Made by a program: the position numbers and the translations under genes
The notes under the pieces: generated by a model
What the model saw: only the letters and a program-made list of their open reading frames with translations
Told to the model about the DNA's origin: nothing
Databases searched by the model: none
Part shown: positions 37,647 through 49,323 of the stretch, piece by piece
Layout of the letters: each line of letters opens with the position of its first letter
Position numbering within the stretch: position 1 is the first letter of the stretch
Assembly (NCBI RefSeq): GCF_900116295.1
Contig: NZ_FPAF01000001.1
Location: forward strand, 372,001 to 436,000
Length of the DNA: 64,000 nucleotides
From: Bacillus sp. 103mf
GTDB taxonomy: Bacteria > Bacillota > Bacilli > Bacillales > Bacillaceae_G
Direction: 5' to 3'

Positions 37647-39344
37647 TTATTTTAAAATATTTGCAATGTATGTGTGAAGTTCTTCGACTTTCACTTCTGC
37701 AGATTCATTTGTTGCACGTACCTTTACTTCAACAATACCTTCATCAGCTTTTTTACCAACTGTTACTCGGACTGGAAGACCAAATAAATCTGCATCAGCA
37801 AATTTTACACCGGCACGCTCTGCACGGTCATCTAATAACACTTCATATCCTTGCTCTTGTAATGAACTGTAGATATTTTCGCCTACTTCACGCTGTGCAT
37901 CAGATTTCATATTTACTGGAATCACGTGTACATGGAATGGTGCAACTGCTTTTGGCCAAACCAAACCATTCTCATCATTAAATTGCTCAGCAATAGCCGC
38001 AACTGTACGAGATACACCAATTCCGTAGCAGCCCATAATAATCGGCTGCGTTTTACCATTTTCATCTAAGAACGTTGCATTCATTGATTCACTATAGCGA
38101 GTACCAAGTTTAAATACATGTCCCACTTCAATACCACGAGCAAAACGAATTGTTCCCTCGCCGTCTGGGGAAAGATCTCCTTCTTGGATAAAACGTAAAT
38201 CTGTATATTGGCTTACTTTAAAGTCACGTTCTGGGTTTACATTCACGTAATGGAAACCTTCTTCATTTGCTCCGCAACATCCATTTACGATAGCCTCCAC
38301 CGCATGGTCAGCAATGATTTCTACTTCTGCTGTGCCAATTGGACCTAAAGAACCTACTTCACAGTTTAACAACTCTTTTACTTCTTCATGCGATGCAAGT
38401 TCGACAACAGAAGCACCATATAAGTTTTTCAACTTAACATCGTTTACTTCATGATCTCCGCGAACAAGCACAACGATAAACTTCTCGTCTACTTTAAAGA
38501 CCATAGACTTAATACAATTTGTTGCTTCAATATTTAAGAACGCACATACTTCTTCAATTGCTTTTTGATCTGGCGTCGCTACTTTTTCAAGCGCTTTTTC
38601 TACTTCATCACTCTTTTCATAAGAAGCAATAACAGGTGCCATCTCAATATTTGCAGCATAATCAGATGTATCAGAGTATGCAATTGTATCTTCTCCTACA
38701 TCTGATAATACCATAAATTCATGCGTATCTTTTCCGCCCATCGCTCCAGAGTCAGCAATAACAGCACGGAAATTTAAACCGCAACGTGTGAAAATATTAG
38801 AGTACGCCTGGAACAGACGATTATATACTTCATCTAAACTCTCTTGCGTTGCATGGAAAGAATATGCATCCTTCATTAAAAATTCTCTTCCACGTAACAA
38901 ACCAAAACGAGGTCTTTGCTCATCACGGAATTTTGTTTGAATTTGATAAAGTGTCAAAGGTAATTTCTTATATGACTTAATTTCGTCACGTACAAGATCA
39001 GTAATCACCTCTTCATGTGTTGCACCTAAAGCAAACTCACGGTTATTACGATCATTCATACGCATTAATTCTGAACCATATGAATACCAGCGGCCAGATT
39101 CTTGCCATAATTCAGCTGCTTGAAGAGCTGGCATTAACAATTCTACAGCACCAGCTTTCTCCATTTCTTCACGAACAATACGTTCCACTTTATGCAACAC
39201 TTTCAGACCAAGCGGTAAAAAACTATATATGCCTGAAGCATTTTGACGCATAAATCCTGCGCGCAATAGAAGCTGATGACTTTTAATTTCTGCATCAGCT
39301 GGCACTTCACGCAGTGTAGGACTAAATACCATACTTTGTTTCAT
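37647..39344 (-). CDS. proS: Prolyl-tRNA synthetase (bacterial type)
   Basis: A 565-residue class II synthetase of the bacterial type with the editing (YbaK-like) insertion at about 230-400 that clears Ala-tRNA-Pro. Class II motifs are visible: motif 2 in [23 protein letters not shown] (about 136-158), motif 3 near [14 protein letters not shown] (about 440), and an anticodon-binding domain at the C-terminus. It follows rasP by 15 bases, and a strong terminator precedes polC. Confidence 0.97.
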   Translation of the reverse strand: MKQSMVFSPTLREVPADAEIKSHQLLLRAGFMRQNASGIYSFLPLGLKVLHKVERIVREEMEKAGAVELLMPALQAAELWQESGRWYSYGSELMRMNDRNNREFALGATHEEVITDLVRDEIKSYKKLPLTLYQIQTKFRDEQRPRFGLLRGREFLMKDAYSFHATQESLDEVYNRLFQAYSNIFTRCGLNFRAVIADSGAMGGKDTHEFMVLSDVGEDTIAYSDTSDYAANIEMAPVIASYEKSDEVEKALEKVATPDQKAIEEVCAFLNIEATNCIKSMVFKVDEKFIVVLVRGDHEVNDVKLKNLYGASVVELASHEEVKELLNCEVGSLGPIGTAEVEIIADHAVEAIVNGCCGANEEGFHYVNVNPERDFKVSQYTDLRFIQEGDLSPDGEGTIRFARGIEVGHVFKLGTRYSESMNATFLDENGKTQPIIMGCYGIGVSRTVAAIAEQFNDENGLVWPKAVAPFHVHVIPVNMKSDAQREVGENIYSSLQEQGYEVLLDDRAERAGVKFADADLFGLPVRVTVGKKADEGIVEVKVRATNESAEVKVEELHTYIANILK

Positions 39345-39359
39345 TCTATAGCACCTCTT

Positions 39360-40616
39360 TTATAAGAAAAACTTCCGTATATCATTCCATGTTACAACTA
39401 ACATAAGTAACATTAGTAAAGCAAAACCAATAAAGTGAACCATTCCTTCTTTTTGACGGTCAATCGGCTTCCCGCGGAGCGCTTCAATTAAGAAAAAGAA
39501 AAGTCGCCCTCCGTCAAGTGCAGGAACAGGTAATAAGTTAAATAAACCAAGATTTATACTTAAAACAGCCGCTAAGCTAAGAACACGAATCGGACCATAT
39601 TCTACAACTTGGTCTGTTAAATTATAAATCCCTACTGGACCAGATAAATCGTTAATAGAAAAATGTCCTGTAACTAGCTGAATAAGCGAGACAAATATGA
39701 TCTTTGTCCATCTGCATGTTTCATCAAACCCTAATTTGATAGAACCTAAGACTGATTTCTCACGAGGCTCTTGTACACCGAGTTTACCAACTGTAACGTC
39801 GCCCTCTTTTTCAGCAGCAGGAGTAACTTGGATTACCATTTTTTTGCTATCACGCGTTATATCCATCGTAATTTCTTTTTCAGGATTTTTACGGACAATA
39901 TTTGTGAAATCTTTCCAACTATTTGTTGGTTGCTGATTAATAGATGTAATCTTATCACCTTCGTGTAATCCTGCTTTCTCGGCAACGCTATTTGGCATTA
40001 CTTTTCCAACCATCGACTTATCAACAGGAATACCTTGAATAAGCCCGATCACAATAAAAATTACAAAAGCAAGAACAAAGTTCATTGCAGGGCCAGCAAA
40101 AATGGCAAGCGCTCGTTGCCCCAATGTCTTTGAACCAAATTGTCGGTTAAACGGAGCAATTTGTGTCTCCTCTCCTGCTGAAACGCAATGAGCTTTCTCA
40201 TGTACTCGAAATGTTTGTAATTCTTCTTCATATTCTTCATATCCAGATATAATCAGCTTATGTTCCAAGTCAGCTTGGTCTACTTCAACGACACGAACAT
40301 TTGGATATTTTTCACGATTATCCAAAACAATTTTCGTAACCTCTTCTTTTTCATTTAAAACAAGACCCACTTTTGTACCAGGTTTTAGTTCAACTGTTTC
40401 TGGGTCCTCGCCAGCCATTCGTACATACCCGCCAAGCGGAAGCAAACGAATTGTATACACTGTTTCATTTTTTTCAAACGAGTACAATTTCGGACCAAAA
40501 CCAATGGCAAATTCACGACACAGAATGCCAGCACGTTTGGCAAAGTACAAATGTCCAAGTTCATGAAAAAATACAAGTGCACCGAAAATTAAAATAAAGG
40601 CAATCGCTGTATTCAA
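39360..40616 (-). CDS. rasP: Site-2 intramembrane protease RasP (RseP)
   Basis: A 418-residue membrane zinc metalloprotease that cuts anti-sigma factors (RsiW in B. subtilis), FtsL and signal peptide remnants inside the membrane. The HExxH motif HELGH (18-22) lies in the first membrane segment. A PDZ domain (VMPNSVAEKAGLHEGDKITSI) is in the middle, and the third metal ligand is in PVPALDGGRL near residue 355. The segment from 100 to 155 is a soluble insertion. It sits between dxr and proS in an operon of cell-envelope genes. Confidence 0.95.
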   Translation of the reverse strand: MNTAIAFILIFGALVFFHELGHLYFAKRAGILCREFAIGFGPKLYSFEKNETVYTIRLLPLGGYVRMAGEDPETVELKPGTKVGLVLNEKEEVTKIVLDNREKYPNVRVVEVDQADLEHKLIISGYEEYEEELQTFRVHEKAHCVSAGEETQIAPFNRQFGSKTLGQRALAIFAGPAMNFVLAFVIFIVIGLIQGIPVDKSMVGKVMPNSVAEKAGLHEGDKITSINQQPTNSWKDFTNIVRKNPEKEITMDITRDSKKMVIQVTPAAEKEGDVTVGKLGVQEPREKSVLGSIKLGFDETCRWTKIIFVSLIQLVTGHFSINDLSGPVGIYNLTDQVVEYGPIRVLSLAAVLSINLGLFNLLPVPALDGGRLFFFLIEALRGKPIDRQKEGMVHFIGFALLMLLMLVVTWNDIRKFFL

Positions 40617-40634
40617 TTCCCATTACCACCTTTG

Positions 40635-41777
40635 CTAAATTTGTTCCATCACAAACCGTCTTGTGGCAGCATCAATTTCCTGAATTTCTTCTAAGCTTGG
40701 ACGCGCAATGACATTGTGATGGTGCATTGCTTTTTCAATGAGTTCTTCTACTGTTAAGAAACTGATTTTCTTTTGTAGAAAAGCTTCTACAGCTGCTTCA
40801 TTAGCTGCATTCATCACAGTTGGCATACTTCCTCCCATTTTCCCAGCTTCATATGCAAACTGAAGACAGCGGAAACGTTCCATATCCATTGTTTGAAAAT
40901 GTAATGTTCCAATTTCCCATAAATTCAACTGTTTAGCATTTGGAAGCGAAAATCGATCAGGGTAAGTAAGTGCATATTGAATTGGAACACGCATATCTGG
41001 TGTACCAAGCTGTGCCATTACACTACGATCTTCAAACTCAACCATAGAATGAATGATACTTTCTTTATGTAATACAACATCGATTTGCTCATAAGGGATA
41101 TTAAAAAGCCAATGCGCTTCAATAACCTCTAATCCCTTATTCATCATTGTAGCAGAATCAATAGTAATTTTCGAACCCATAGACCAGTTTGGATGACGAA
41201 GTGCATCTTCCACTGTTACATGTTTAAGCTCATTCCTTGTTTTATCTCGGAAACTTCCACCTGATGCCGTTAAAATTAATCTAGAAATTCGTTTCTCATT
41301 TTCCCCATTCAAACATTGAAAAATAGCAGAGTGTTCACTATCTACAGGAAGCAAAGGTACGTTATGTTTCTTTGCAGCTTCCATAACTAAATGTCCTGCT
41401 GTTACTAATGTTTCTTTATTTGCAATTGCAATCGTTTTTTTTGCCTCAATTGCACGCAATGTCGGTAATAATCCAACACTCCCAACAACAGCATTTACAA
41501 CTATTTCTGCATCTGGATGAAGTGCAACTGCAAGCAGTCCTTCCTCTCCATATACAATTTTCGTATTTCCACAAACCGTCTGTAATTTCCAAGCATCTTC
41601 TTTTTGCCTTACAGAAACAATCTCAGGAGAAAATTCTTGAATCATCTGCTGAGCAAACTCAATATTTCTCCCGACAGAAAAAGCAGCGAGACGGAATTGG
41701 TCTTGGTGCGCGCGCAATACATCTAATGTTTGCGTTCCAATTGATCCGCTTGCACCTAATAAACTAATGGTTTTCAT
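40635..41777 (-). CDS. dxr: 1-deoxy-D-xylulose-5-phosphate reductoisomerase
   Basis: Second enzyme of the MEP isoprenoid route, making MEP with NADPH. The start is the ATG at 41777 ([14 protein letters not shown]), with AGGAG eight bases upstream; this gives 380 residues, and an upstream start inside cdsA is rejected. The NADPH loop is at residues 7-13, and the active-site region is [11 protein letters not shown] followed by ASGGSFRD and [10 protein letters not shown]. It follows cdsA, so isoprenoid and phospholipid genes are grouped with uppS. Confidence 0.96.
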   Translation of the reverse strand: MKTISLLGASGSIGTQTLDVLRAHQDQFRLAAFSVGRNIEFAQQMIQEFSPEIVSVRQKEDAWKLQTVCGNTKIVYGEEGLLAVALHPDAEIVVNAVVGSVGLLPTLRAIEAKKTIAIANKETLVTAGHLVMEAAKKHNVPLLPVDSEHSAIFQCLNGENEKRISRLILTASGGSFRDKTRNELKHVTVEDALRHPNWSMGSKITIDSATMMNKGLEVIEAHWLFNIPYEQIDVVLHKESIIHSMVEFEDRSVMAQLGTPDMRVPIQYALTYPDRFSLPNAKQLNLWEIGTLHFQTMDMERFRCLQFAYEAGKMGGSMPTVMNAANEAAVEAFLQKKISFLTVEELIEKAMHHHNVIARPSLEEIQEIDAATRRFVMEQI

Positions 41778-41800
41778 TGCTTCTACTCCTCGTTCATTCA

Positions 41801-42595
41801 TTAAATGAAATGTAAGAAATGTAATAGCGGCAATACAAATAGCCAGCTATCAGTGCGATCAAGAATACCACCATGTCCTGGCAAAATTGTACCCGAATCT
41901 TTCACACCATAATGACGTTTAAATGCTGACTCTACTAAGTCTCCAATTTGGCCAAATACCGATATTGCAACTGTAACTGCAATAAGGACACCTATATTGG
42001 AATGAACCGGTAAAAATACATTATACACAAGAGCAACAACAATTCCACATAAAATACCACCGATAGAACCTTCTATCGTTTTATTTGGACTAATTTCCGG
42101 CCAAAGTTTTCGTTTCCCGATGGCTTTTCCGATAAAATAAGCGCCGGAATCCGTTGCCCAGATTACAAACAACGCATAAAATACGTACTGAATTCCTGCA
42201 ATACGCGTTTCATTTAAATAAAAGAAACCCATCGCAACATACGTTGTTGCCATTAATAAAAATGCAGCATTGTCAAAAGTAAATGTATTCTTAGAAAGGA
42301 CAGTATATGATAAAAGTAATAAGACAATTACAAATGTAATTTCTACTTTTGATAAACCAATTGTTTCAAATACGCCCATTACATCACTCGGAACTAAAAT
42401 AGTCCATAACAATAATGCTGATAAAATTGTCGGTACAGAAATAATCGTTAGTTTATTCATTCGAATTAATTCATATAATCCAACAGAAGCTAATGCATAC
42501 ACTAAAATTGTAAAAGGCACGCCACCGTAAAATACGATGGGGATGAATAGCGCGGCAGCAATCACTCCAGTAATTATTCTCTGTTTCACTACCAA
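41801..42595 (-). CDS. cdsA: Phosphatidate cytidylyltransferase
   Basis: A 264-residue polytopic membrane enzyme that makes CDP-diacylglycerol from phosphatidate and CTP. It has about seven to eight membrane segments and the family signature near the C-terminus ([20 protein letters not shown]). It lies between uppS and dxr, in the usual uppS-cdsA-dxr-rasP order. Confidence 0.95.
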   Translation of the reverse strand: MVVKQRIITGVIAAALFIPIVFYGGVPFTILVYALASVGLYELIRMNKLTIISVPTILSALLLWTILVPSDVMGVFETIGLSKVEITFVIVLLLLSYTVLSKNTFTFDNAAFLLMATTYVAMGFFYLNETRIAGIQYVFYALFVIWATDSGAYFIGKAIGKRKLWPEISPNKTIEGSIGGILCGIVVALVYNVFLPVHSNIGVLIAVTVAISVFGQIGDLVESAFKRHYGVKDSGTILPGHGGILDRTDSWLFVLPLLHFLHFI

Positions 42596-42606
42596 ACCCT
42601 CTCTTT

Positions 42607-43383
42607 CTACACGCCTCCAAATCTGCGACCTCTATTTTGGAAGTCAGTAATAGACTGTAATAAGTGTTCCTCTGTAAAATCTGGCCAATATACATCGGTA
42701 AAACAAAATTCTGTATAAGCAATTTGCCATAACATAAAATTACTTATACGAAGTTCACCGCTTGTTCGGATTAGTAAATCAGGATCAGGCAATGTTCTTG
42801 TCATTAAGTACGAAGAAATCATTTCTTCTGTTATTTCTTCAGAACGAAGTTTTCCTCCCTCACTATCCTTAACTATATTTTGCACAGCAGACACAATTTC
42901 ATCACGACTTCCATAGTTTAACGCAAAATTTAAAATTAACCCCGTGTTATCTTTCGTATCTTCACTTGCTTTTTCCATCGCTCTTCGCGTATGATCTGGA
43001 AGGCGATCCTTTTGTCCCATCACACGTACTTGTACATTTTCTTCAACAAGCTCCGGTAAAAATGTACCTAGAAACTCTTCAGGAAGTTTCATTAAATAAT
43101 CCACTTCCACTTTAGGTCTTTTCCAGTTCTCTGTAGAAAAGGCGTAAAGGGTCAATACTTTAACACCGAGCTTGCTGGCAAACTTCGTAATTTTCTTTAC
43201 GACTTGCATCCCTTCATGATGACCTGCAATACGAGGCATCGCTCTTCTTTTCGCCCATCTTCCATTACCATCCATAATGATTGCAATATGTGCTGGAATT
43301 TCTCCTTTTTTTGCTTCTTCTACGAGATGATCAAACGACGCAATCTTATTGCCTTTAAAAAAAGGAAGTTTTCTAAACATCAT
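42607..43383 (-). CDS. uppS: Undecaprenyl pyrophosphate synthase
   Basis: A 258-residue cis-prenyltransferase making the C55 carrier lipid for peptidoglycan. The N-terminal IIMDGNGRWAKRR (with catalytic Asp38) and the C-terminal RTSGELRISNFMLWQIAYTE are diagnostic. The GGAGGG site precedes an ATG-ATG pair; the first ATG is used here. It is preceded by an intrinsic terminator after frr, so uppS expression needs readthrough or its own promoter, which I could not identify. Confidence 0.95.
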   Translation of the reverse strand: MMFRKLPFFKGNKIASFDHLVEEAKKGEIPAHIAIIMDGNGRWAKRRAMPRIAGHHEGMQVVKKITKFASKLGVKVLTLYAFSTENWKRPKVEVDYLMKLPEEFLGTFLPELVEENVQVRVMGQKDRLPDHTRRAMEKASEDTKDNTGLILNFALNYGSRDEIVSAVQNIVKDSEGGKLRSEEITEEMISSYLMTRTLPDPDLLIRTSGELRISNFMLWQIAYTEFCFTDVYWPDFTEEHLLQSITDFQNRGRRFGGV

Positions 43384-43420
43384 TCAAACCCTCCAACGAG
43401 CAGACATATGCCTAAAAGTG

Positions 43421-43449
43421 TAAAAAGACCCCCTTAAGAAGAGGGTCAT
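43421..43449 (-). terminator. Intrinsic terminator after frr
   Basis: GACCCCC (43427-43433) pairs with GAGGGTC (43441-43447), with one G-U pair, followed on the minus strand by TTTTTACAC. It lies 20 bases after the frr stop. Confidence 0.85.
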
Positions 43450-43468
43450 ATTTGCGAAAATTTCGCGA

Positions 43469-44026
43469 TTACACTTCCATAATTTCTTTTTCTTTGTTTT
43501 TTGTAATATCGTCAACTTTTACGATATACTTATCTGTTTCTTTTTGGATATCTTCTGTATATCCTCTTAAGTCATCTTCTGTAATATCGCCATTTTTCTC
43601 AAGTTTCTTTAAATCATCATTTGCATCGCGACGAACGTTACGAACAGCTACTTTTGCATCTTCAGAATATTTCTTCACAACTTTCACAAGTTCACGACGG
43701 CGTTCCTCTGTTAATGCAGGGAATGCAATACGAATAACAGATCCATCATTAGAAGGATTTAATCCTAAATCAGCTTTTAAAATTGCCTTCTCAATATCAC
43801 CGATAGATGTTTTATCATACGGTTGAATAACTAGTAAACGTGCTTCAGGCACTGTGATATTTGCTAATTGTACAACTGGCGTTGGTGCACCGTAATAATC
43901 TACTTGTACTTTATCTAATACAGACGCACTCGCACGACCTGCACGAACTGTTGAAAGTTCACGAGAATATGCTGCAACTGCTTTTTCCATTTTTTCTTTT
44001 GCATTATTCATTACTTGTTGTGCCAT
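43469..44026 (-). CDS. frr: Ribosome recycling factor
   Basis: A 185-residue factor that, with EF-G, splits post-termination ribosomes. It has an all-helical domain I and a beta domain II around [19 protein letters not shown]; the C-terminal helix ends in [10 protein letters not shown]. It starts 1 base after the pyrH stop (coupled) and ends at a terminator. Confidence 0.96.
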   Translation of the reverse strand: MAQQVMNNAKEKMEKAVAAYSRELSTVRAGRASASVLDKVQVDYYGAPTPVVQLANITVPEARLLVIQPYDKTSIGDIEKAILKADLGLNPSNDGSVIRIAFPALTEERRRELVKVVKKYSEDAKVAVRNVRRDANDDLKKLEKNGDITEDDLRGYTEDIQKETDKYIVKVDDITKNKEKEIMEV

Positions 44027-44027
44027 C

Positions 44028-44750
44028 TTATTTCCCCCTTACAATTGTTCCGATATTTTCGCCGATAACGGCGCGCTTAATATTTCCTTCTTCCATAATT
44101 GAGAATACAATTAGTGGAATATCATTGTCCATACATAAAGAAGAAGCTGTAGAATCCATTACACCTAAACCTTCTTTTAAGACATCTAAATATGTAAGTG
44201 ACTCATATTTTGTCGCTGTTTCATCAACAGTTGGATCTGCACTATATACGCCATCTACATTATTTTTCGCCATTAAAATAACATCTGCCTCAATCTCAGC
44301 TGCACGTAATGCCGCTGTTGTATCAGTAGAGAAGTAAGGGTTACCTGTACCTGCCGCAAAAATTACAACACGCTTCTTCTCTAAGTGACGATTTGCCTTA
44401 CGACGAATGTAAGGTTCTGCTACTTGGCGCATTTCAATAGAAGTTTGCACACGTGTTTGAACTCCTAAATTTTCCAAGCTATCTTGAAGAGCTAAGGAAT
44501 TCATTACTGTTGCTAACATGCCCATGTAGTCGGCTGTTGCACGGTCCATTCCCATCTCGCTCCCGATTTTTCCACGCCAAATGTTACCGCCACCAACAAC
44601 GACTGCAACTTCTACATCAAGCTCAGCAATTTCTTTTACTTGCTGTGCAACAGATTTAATAACAGATGGGTTTATTCCAAACCCTTTATCTCCAGCTAAA
44701 GCTTCACCGCTTAGCTTTAATACTACACGATTATATTTTGGCTTACTCAT
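44028..44750 (-). CDS. pyrH: UMP kinase
   Basis: A 240-residue hexameric uridylate kinase of the amino-acid kinase fold, phosphorylating UMP to UDP. The ATP/UMP sites are around [19 protein letters not shown] and [10 protein letters not shown]; the later [14 protein letters not shown] lines the active site. It lies between tsf, which ends in a terminator, and frr. Confidence 0.96.
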   Translation of the reverse strand: MSKPKYNRVVLKLSGEALAGDKGFGINPSVIKSVAQQVKEIAELDVEVAVVVGGGNIWRGKIGSEMGMDRATADYMGMLATVMNSLALQDSLENLGVQTRVQTSIEMRQVAEPYIRRKANRHLEKKRVVIFAAGTGNPYFSTDTTAALRAAEIEADVILMAKNNVDGVYSADPTVDETATKYESLTYLDVLKEGLGVMDSTASSLCMDNDIPLIVFSIMEEGNIKRAVIGENIGTIVRGK

Positions 44751-44779
44751 AATGAACCTCCAGTACTTGCATCTTTATT

Positions 44780-44806
44780 TTAAAAAAGGGAACACAATGT
44801 GTCCCC
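44780..44806 (-). terminator. Intrinsic terminator after tsf
   Basis: GGGAACACA (44788-44796) pairs with TGTGTCCCC, giving a 9-bp G-C-anchored stem, followed on the minus strand by TTTTTT. Confidence 0.9.
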
Positions 44807-44815
44807 AAATCTTTA

Positions 44816-45703
44816 TTAGTTGTTACCTTTTACTTGGTTCATTACTTCTTCAGCAAAGTTATCTTCGCGTTTTTCGATTCCTTCACCAACAGCGTAGCGA
44901 ACGAATCCTTTTAATGTTCCACCTTTAGACTCAACGAACTGACGAACTTTCATATCAGGGTTTTTAACGAATGCTTGGTCAAGTAAGCAAATCTCTTCGA
45001 AGAATTTGCCAAGACGACCTTCAACCATTTTCGCAACGATTTTTTCTGGCTTGCCTTCGTTTAAAGCTTGTTGTGTTAATACTTGACGCTCATGCTCAAC
45101 TTCTTCAGCTGTTACAGCATCGCGGTCGATGTATTTAGGATTAACTGCTGCAATGTGCATTGCTACATCTTTAGCAGCTGCTTCATCTGTAGAACCTTCA
45201 AGAACTGTTAATACACCAATGCGTCCACCCATGTGTAGGTAAGCACCGAATGCATCTGCATCAGTTTTTGATACGATTTCGAAACGACGAAGTGTAAGTT
45301 TTTCACCAATTTTAGCGATTGCTTCGTTGATGTGCTCTTCTACTGTTTTGCCGTTTGAAATTGTTTGAGCCATAGCTTCTTCAATGTTAGCAGGTTTGTT
45401 AGCTAATAAGTGAGCAGCTAATTCTTTAATTAATGTTTGGAAACCTTCATTTTTCGCAACGAAATCAGTTTCAGAGTTTAATTCTAAGATTAAAGCGTCG
45501 TTACCGTTTGCTTCGATGAAAGTTAAACCTTCAGCAGCAATGCGGTCTGCTTTTTTCGCAGCTTTCGCAATACCTTTCTCACGTAGGAAGTCAATTGCTT
45601 TCTCCATGTCACCGTTAGTTTCTGTTAGCGCTTTTTTGCAATCCATCATACCTGCGCCAGTTTTTTCGCGAAGTTCTTTTACCATTTGTGCAGTAATTGC
45701 CAT
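44816..45703 (-). CDS. tsf: Elongation factor Ts
   Basis: A 295-residue guanine nucleotide exchange factor for EF-Tu. The start is the ATG at 45703 ([20 protein letters not shown]) because AGGAGG lies nine bases before it; three codons upstream is another in-frame ATG. The N-terminal signature contains [12 protein letters not shown], and the exchange region is [10 protein letters not shown] (about residue 80). A terminator-like hairpin lies between rpsB and tsf, yet the pair is the conserved rpsB-tsf operon. Confidence 0.96.
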   Translation of the reverse strand: MAITAQMVKELREKTGAGMMDCKKALTETNGDMEKAIDFLREKGIAKAAKKADRIAAEGLTFIEANGNDALILELNSETDFVAKNEGFQTLIKELAAHLLANKPANIEEAMAQTISNGKTVEEHINEAIAKIGEKLTLRRFEIVSKTDADAFGAYLHMGGRIGVLTVLEGSTDEAAAKDVAMHIAAVNPKYIDRDAVTAEEVEHERQVLTQQALNEGKPEKIVAKMVEGRLGKFFEEICLLDQAFVKNPDMKVRQFVESKGGTLKGFVRYAVGEGIEKREDNFAEEVMNQVKGNN

Positions 45704-45734
45704 ACTTTTCATCCTCCTAAAATATGTATATACC

Positions 45735-45775
45735 TTAAAAAAGGTGATAAAAGGCCTACCCCCTTATCACCTTTC
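45735..45775 (-). terminator. Intercistronic terminator-like hairpin, rpsB to tsf
   Basis: AAGGTGATAA (45741-45750) pairs with TTATCACCTT (45764-45773), and six T follow on the minus strand. Partial termination here would set the S2 to EF-Ts ratio. Confidence 0.85.
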
Positions 45776-45783
45776 TAAATTTG

Positions 45784-46488
<705 letters not shown>

Positions 46489-46520
46489 TTAGTTCCTCCT
46501 AAATGGTTTTTGATATCCTC

Positions 46521-46580
46521 CGTTCACTTCATCTTTAAGCGAAACTACAAGCGTAGCACCAACACTTAAATCAATGAACG
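46521..46580 (-). promoter_or_regulatory. Structured leader of rpsB (S2 leader)
   Basis: On the mRNA CGTTCA (46575-46580) pairs with TGAACG (46521-46526); inside are TTTAAG/CTTAAA and CTAC/GTAG hairpins. The nested arrangement upstream of the AGGAGG site is what is expected of an S2 autoregulatory leader. The ligand is an inference. Confidence 0.65.
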
Positions 46581-46608
46581 TGTGTACTTTGTACTGACAC
46601 CACTGACA

Positions 46609-46637
46609 ACTATATCACAACAAAATATCACAATCAA
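46609..46637 (-). promoter_or_regulatory. Sigma-A promoter of rpsB-tsf
   Basis: On the minus strand TTGATT (46632-46637), a 17-base spacer and TATAGT (46609-46614) with the extended element TGA before it. Transcription would start about 20 bases before the leader structure. The remaining stretch 46640-46850 is AT-rich with nothing clear. Confidence 0.7.
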
Positions 46638-46849
46638 GTCGAAAATACATACATTGTCAAACTTTCTTTTTCATTGCTCTTTTTTTCTATGAAATCATTA
46701 CTCACTCTTTATAACATTTCCATTTTTCATTCTGTTTACGCTAGTATTCCACTGAAAAAAATAGTTTTATGTCGATTTTTTAATTGGGATTTATGTATGA
46801 ATCCCTTTTGATTTTTCAACATAGAGATTACTGTTATGAAAAAAGAACC

Positions 46850-46990
46850 TGCACTCGCTTACTCTCTCTGGTTTTCACTGCGCATGTGGCAGAAAAAGGC
46901 CCTGACCGCTTCTATGCACGGTCAGTTCCTCTCTCCTCCCCCTAAAAAAGGATTTTATATCCGTTTTTCAGCTTGTATTTATATATGCTA
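46850..46990 (-). repeat. Family C structured repeat, copy 6 (inverted orientation)
   Basis: The only family C copy on the minus strand. Its first stem is perfect, CTGACCG/CGGTCAG (46903-46909 and 46920-46926), where other copies carry a G-U pair. The GGGCCTTTTTCTGCCACATGC stretch (given here as parts) and the C-rich upstream hairpin side (CCCCCTAAAAAAGG) are also present. It lies in the codY-rpsB gap. Confidence 0.72.
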
Positions 46991-46999
46991 CTCCTATTA

Positions 47000-47034
47000 A
47001 AAAAAGCTCTTCTGCATTACACAGAAGAGCTTTT
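47000..47034. terminator. Intrinsic terminator after codY
   Basis: AAAAAAGCTCTTCTG pairs with CAGAAGAGCTTTT (47001-47034), an 11-bp stem with T-runs on both strands. It separates codY from the repeat and rpsB. Confidence 0.93.
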
Positions 47035-47046
47035 AGTCTATTGAAA

Positions 47047-47826
47047 TTAGTTTGTTTTTAATTTTGCAAGTTCATGTAAAAACTTGTCATTTAATACTTT
47101 GATGTACGTTCCTTTCATACCTAAAGAACGAGACTCAATTACACCAGCACTTTCTAATTTACGAAGTGCGTTTACAATTACAGAACGTGTAATACCTACA
47201 CGATCAGCAATTTTACTTGCAACAAGTAAACCTTCTGTTCCATTTAACTCTTCGAAAATATGTTCAATCGCTTCTAGTTCACTGTATGATAATGAACTAA
47301 TCGCCATTTGTACAACCGCTTTACTACGTGCTTCTTCTTCAATTTCTTCCGCTTTTTCACGTAGAATTTCCATACCTACTACAGTAGAGCTATATTCAGC
47401 AAGAATTAAATCATCGTCTAAAAATTCTTGACCAAGACGTGCCAATACTAATGTACCTAGACGCTCACCACCACCAACGATTGGTACGATTGTTGTTAAA
47501 CCTTGACCAAATAACTCTCTATTTTCTACAGGGAACGCTGTATATTCACTGTTTACTTCTAAGTTTGGAGATGTTTCAGTTACATTGAATAAATTCTTTG
47601 TATACTCTTCTGGGAACTGACGCTCAGCAAGCATTTGTTTCATACGCTCGTTTTCGATTTGTTGGTGAATTGCATATCCTAATAATTTCCCGCGACGACT
47701 TACAACAAACACGTTCGCTTCAATTACTTCACACATCGTGTCAGCCATTTCTCTAAAGTTTACTGGTTTTCCTGCTGCGCTCTGTAATAACGCATTTAAC
47801 TTTCTTGTTTTTGCTAATAATTCCAT
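47047..47826 (-). CDS. codY: Global nutritional repressor CodY
   Basis: A 259-residue GTP- and branched-chain-amino-acid-responsive repressor. A GAF ligand domain (about 1-155) is joined to a winged helix whose recognition region is [20 protein letters not shown] (about 202-221). In Bacillus it controls stationary-phase genes and, in the cereus group, virulence genes. It is the last gene of xerC-hslV-hslU-codY and is closed by a terminator. Its B. subtilis target nupNOPQ has a counterpart here at 2511-7218. Confidence 0.97.
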   Translation of the reverse strand: MELLAKTRKLNALLQSAAGKPVNFREMADTMCEVIEANVFVVSRRGKLLGYAIHQQIENERMKQMLAERQFPEEYTKNLFNVTETSPNLEVNSEYTAFPVENRELFGQGLTTIVPIVGGGERLGTLVLARLGQEFLDDDLILAEYSSTVVGMEILREKAEEIEEEARSKAVVQMAISSLSYSELEAIEHIFEELNGTEGLLVASKIADRVGITRSVIVNALRKLESAGVIESRSLGMKGTYIKVLNDKFLHELAKLKTN

Positions 47827-47903
47827 TTCTAAATTTCCTCCTACACATTATTCACATGCTTTTTAATCACTTGGAAACTAGGGCGAGTCACCTGATGATA
47901 CTA

Positions 47904-49301
47904 TTACAAAATAAACTGGCTCACATCTTTATTTTTAGCAATCGTCGCTAACTTTTCCTCTACATACTGAGGTGTTATCGTTACCTTTTCTAACGTAATT
48001 TCAGATGCTTCAAACGATAAATCTTCAAGAAGTTTTTCCATAATGGTATGGAGCCTTCTTGCTCCAATATTATCTGTGTCTTGATTGACTTGATAAGCAA
48101 TCTCGGCAATCTTACGAATAGCTTCGTCAGAAAATTCAATTTCTATACCTTCAGTTTCCAATAATGCTATATATTGTTTCACTAAAGCATTATCTGGCTC
48201 TACAAGGATTTTCACAAAGTCCTCTGCTGACAATTTCGTCAACTCTACGCGAATTGGGAATCTTCCTTGCAGTTCTGGAATTAAATCTGACGGCTTTGAC
48301 ATATGAAAAGCGCCCGCTGCAATGAATAAAACATAATCCGTTCTTATCGGTCCATATTTTGTCACAACAGTCGATCCTTCCACAATCGGTAAGATGTCGC
48401 GCTGCACGCCTTCACGTGATACATCAACGCTATTCGATTGTTTACCAGCAATTTTGTCAATCTCATCAATAAAAATAATCCCAAGCTGTTCAGCACGATA
48501 AACGGCTTCTTGTGTAACTTCATCCATATCAATTAAGCGCTGTGCCTCTTCATTTGTCAAGACTTTTCTTGCTTCTTTTACAGAAACTTTACGTTTTTTC
48601 GTTTTTTTCGGCATAAAACTTCCAAGCGCATCTTGAAAATTCATGCCCATTTGTTCCATTCCCGTACCTTGGAGCATATCGAACATAGATGATTGTTGTT
48701 CCGTCACTTCAATTGTAATCATTTCTTCTTCGAGTAAACCCGAAGCAAGCTGCTTTTCCACTTCTTTTCGTTTTTGTTCAACTTCTCTCTCATCTTGCTG
48801 TTCTGATGTTGGAGCTGTGTTTTGATTTTGATATCCACCAAATAACATTTCTAACGGATTTTTAAATCCCGATTCTTTTTGCTTATGCGGCACTAAAATT
48901 TCAACAATTCGTTGGTTAGCTTGCTCTTCCGCTTTGTCTTTAACATGAATCATTTTTTCTTCTTTCACAATTCGAACGGAAGTTTCCACAAGATCACGAA
49001 CCATAGATTCCACATCACGACCAACATAGCCTACTTCTGTAAATTTTGTGGCCTCTACTTTAATAAAAGGGGCACCAACAAGTTTTGCAATTCGCCTTGC
49101 TACTTCTGTTTTTCCAACCCCAGTCGGTCCAATCATTAAAATGTTTTTTGGTGCAATTTCATCACGAAGTCCTTCTGCCAATTTGCTGCGGCGATAACGA
49201 TTTCTAAGCGCCACTGCAACTGCTTTTTTCGCATCTTTTTGACCAATGATATATTGATCTAACTTTTCTACAATTTGTCGCGGAGTAAAATGTAAATGCA
49301 T
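47904..49301 (-). CDS. hslU: HslU/ClpY ATPase subunit of the HslUV protease
   Basis: A 465-residue AAA+ unfoldase. The start is the ATG at 49301 ([20 protein letters not shown]), with GGGAGG eight bases upstream; the longer frame starting in hslV is rejected. Walker A is GPTGVGKT (58-65), the pore loop is GYVGRD (about 90) and Walker B is [10 protein letters not shown] Glu/Gln-rich I-domain insertion spans about 120-230. It feeds substrates to HslV, encoded just upstream. Confidence 0.95.
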   Translation of the reverse strand: MHLHFTPRQIVEKLDQYIIGQKDAKKAVAVALRNRYRRSKLAEGLRDEIAPKNILMIGPTGVGKTEVARRIAKLVGAPFIKVEATKFTEVGYVGRDVESMVRDLVETSVRIVKEEKMIHVKDKAEEQANQRIVEILVPHKQKESGFKNPLEMLFGGYQNQNTAPTSEQQDEREVEQKRKEVEKQLASGLLEEEMITIEVTEQQSSMFDMLQGTGMEQMGMNFQDALGSFMPKKTKKRKVSVKEARKVLTNEEAQRLIDMDEVTQEAVYRAEQLGIIFIDEIDKIAGKQSNSVDVSREGVQRDILPIVEGSTVVTKYGPIRTDYVLFIAAGAFHMSKPSDLIPELQGRFPIRVELTKLSAEDFVKILVEPDNALVKQYIALLETEGIEIEFSDEAIRKIAEIAYQVNQDTDNIGARRLHTIMEKLLEDLSFEASEITLEKVTITPQYVEEKLATIAKNKDVSQFIL

Positions 49302-49323
49302 ATAAAATGCCTCCCTTACAGTT

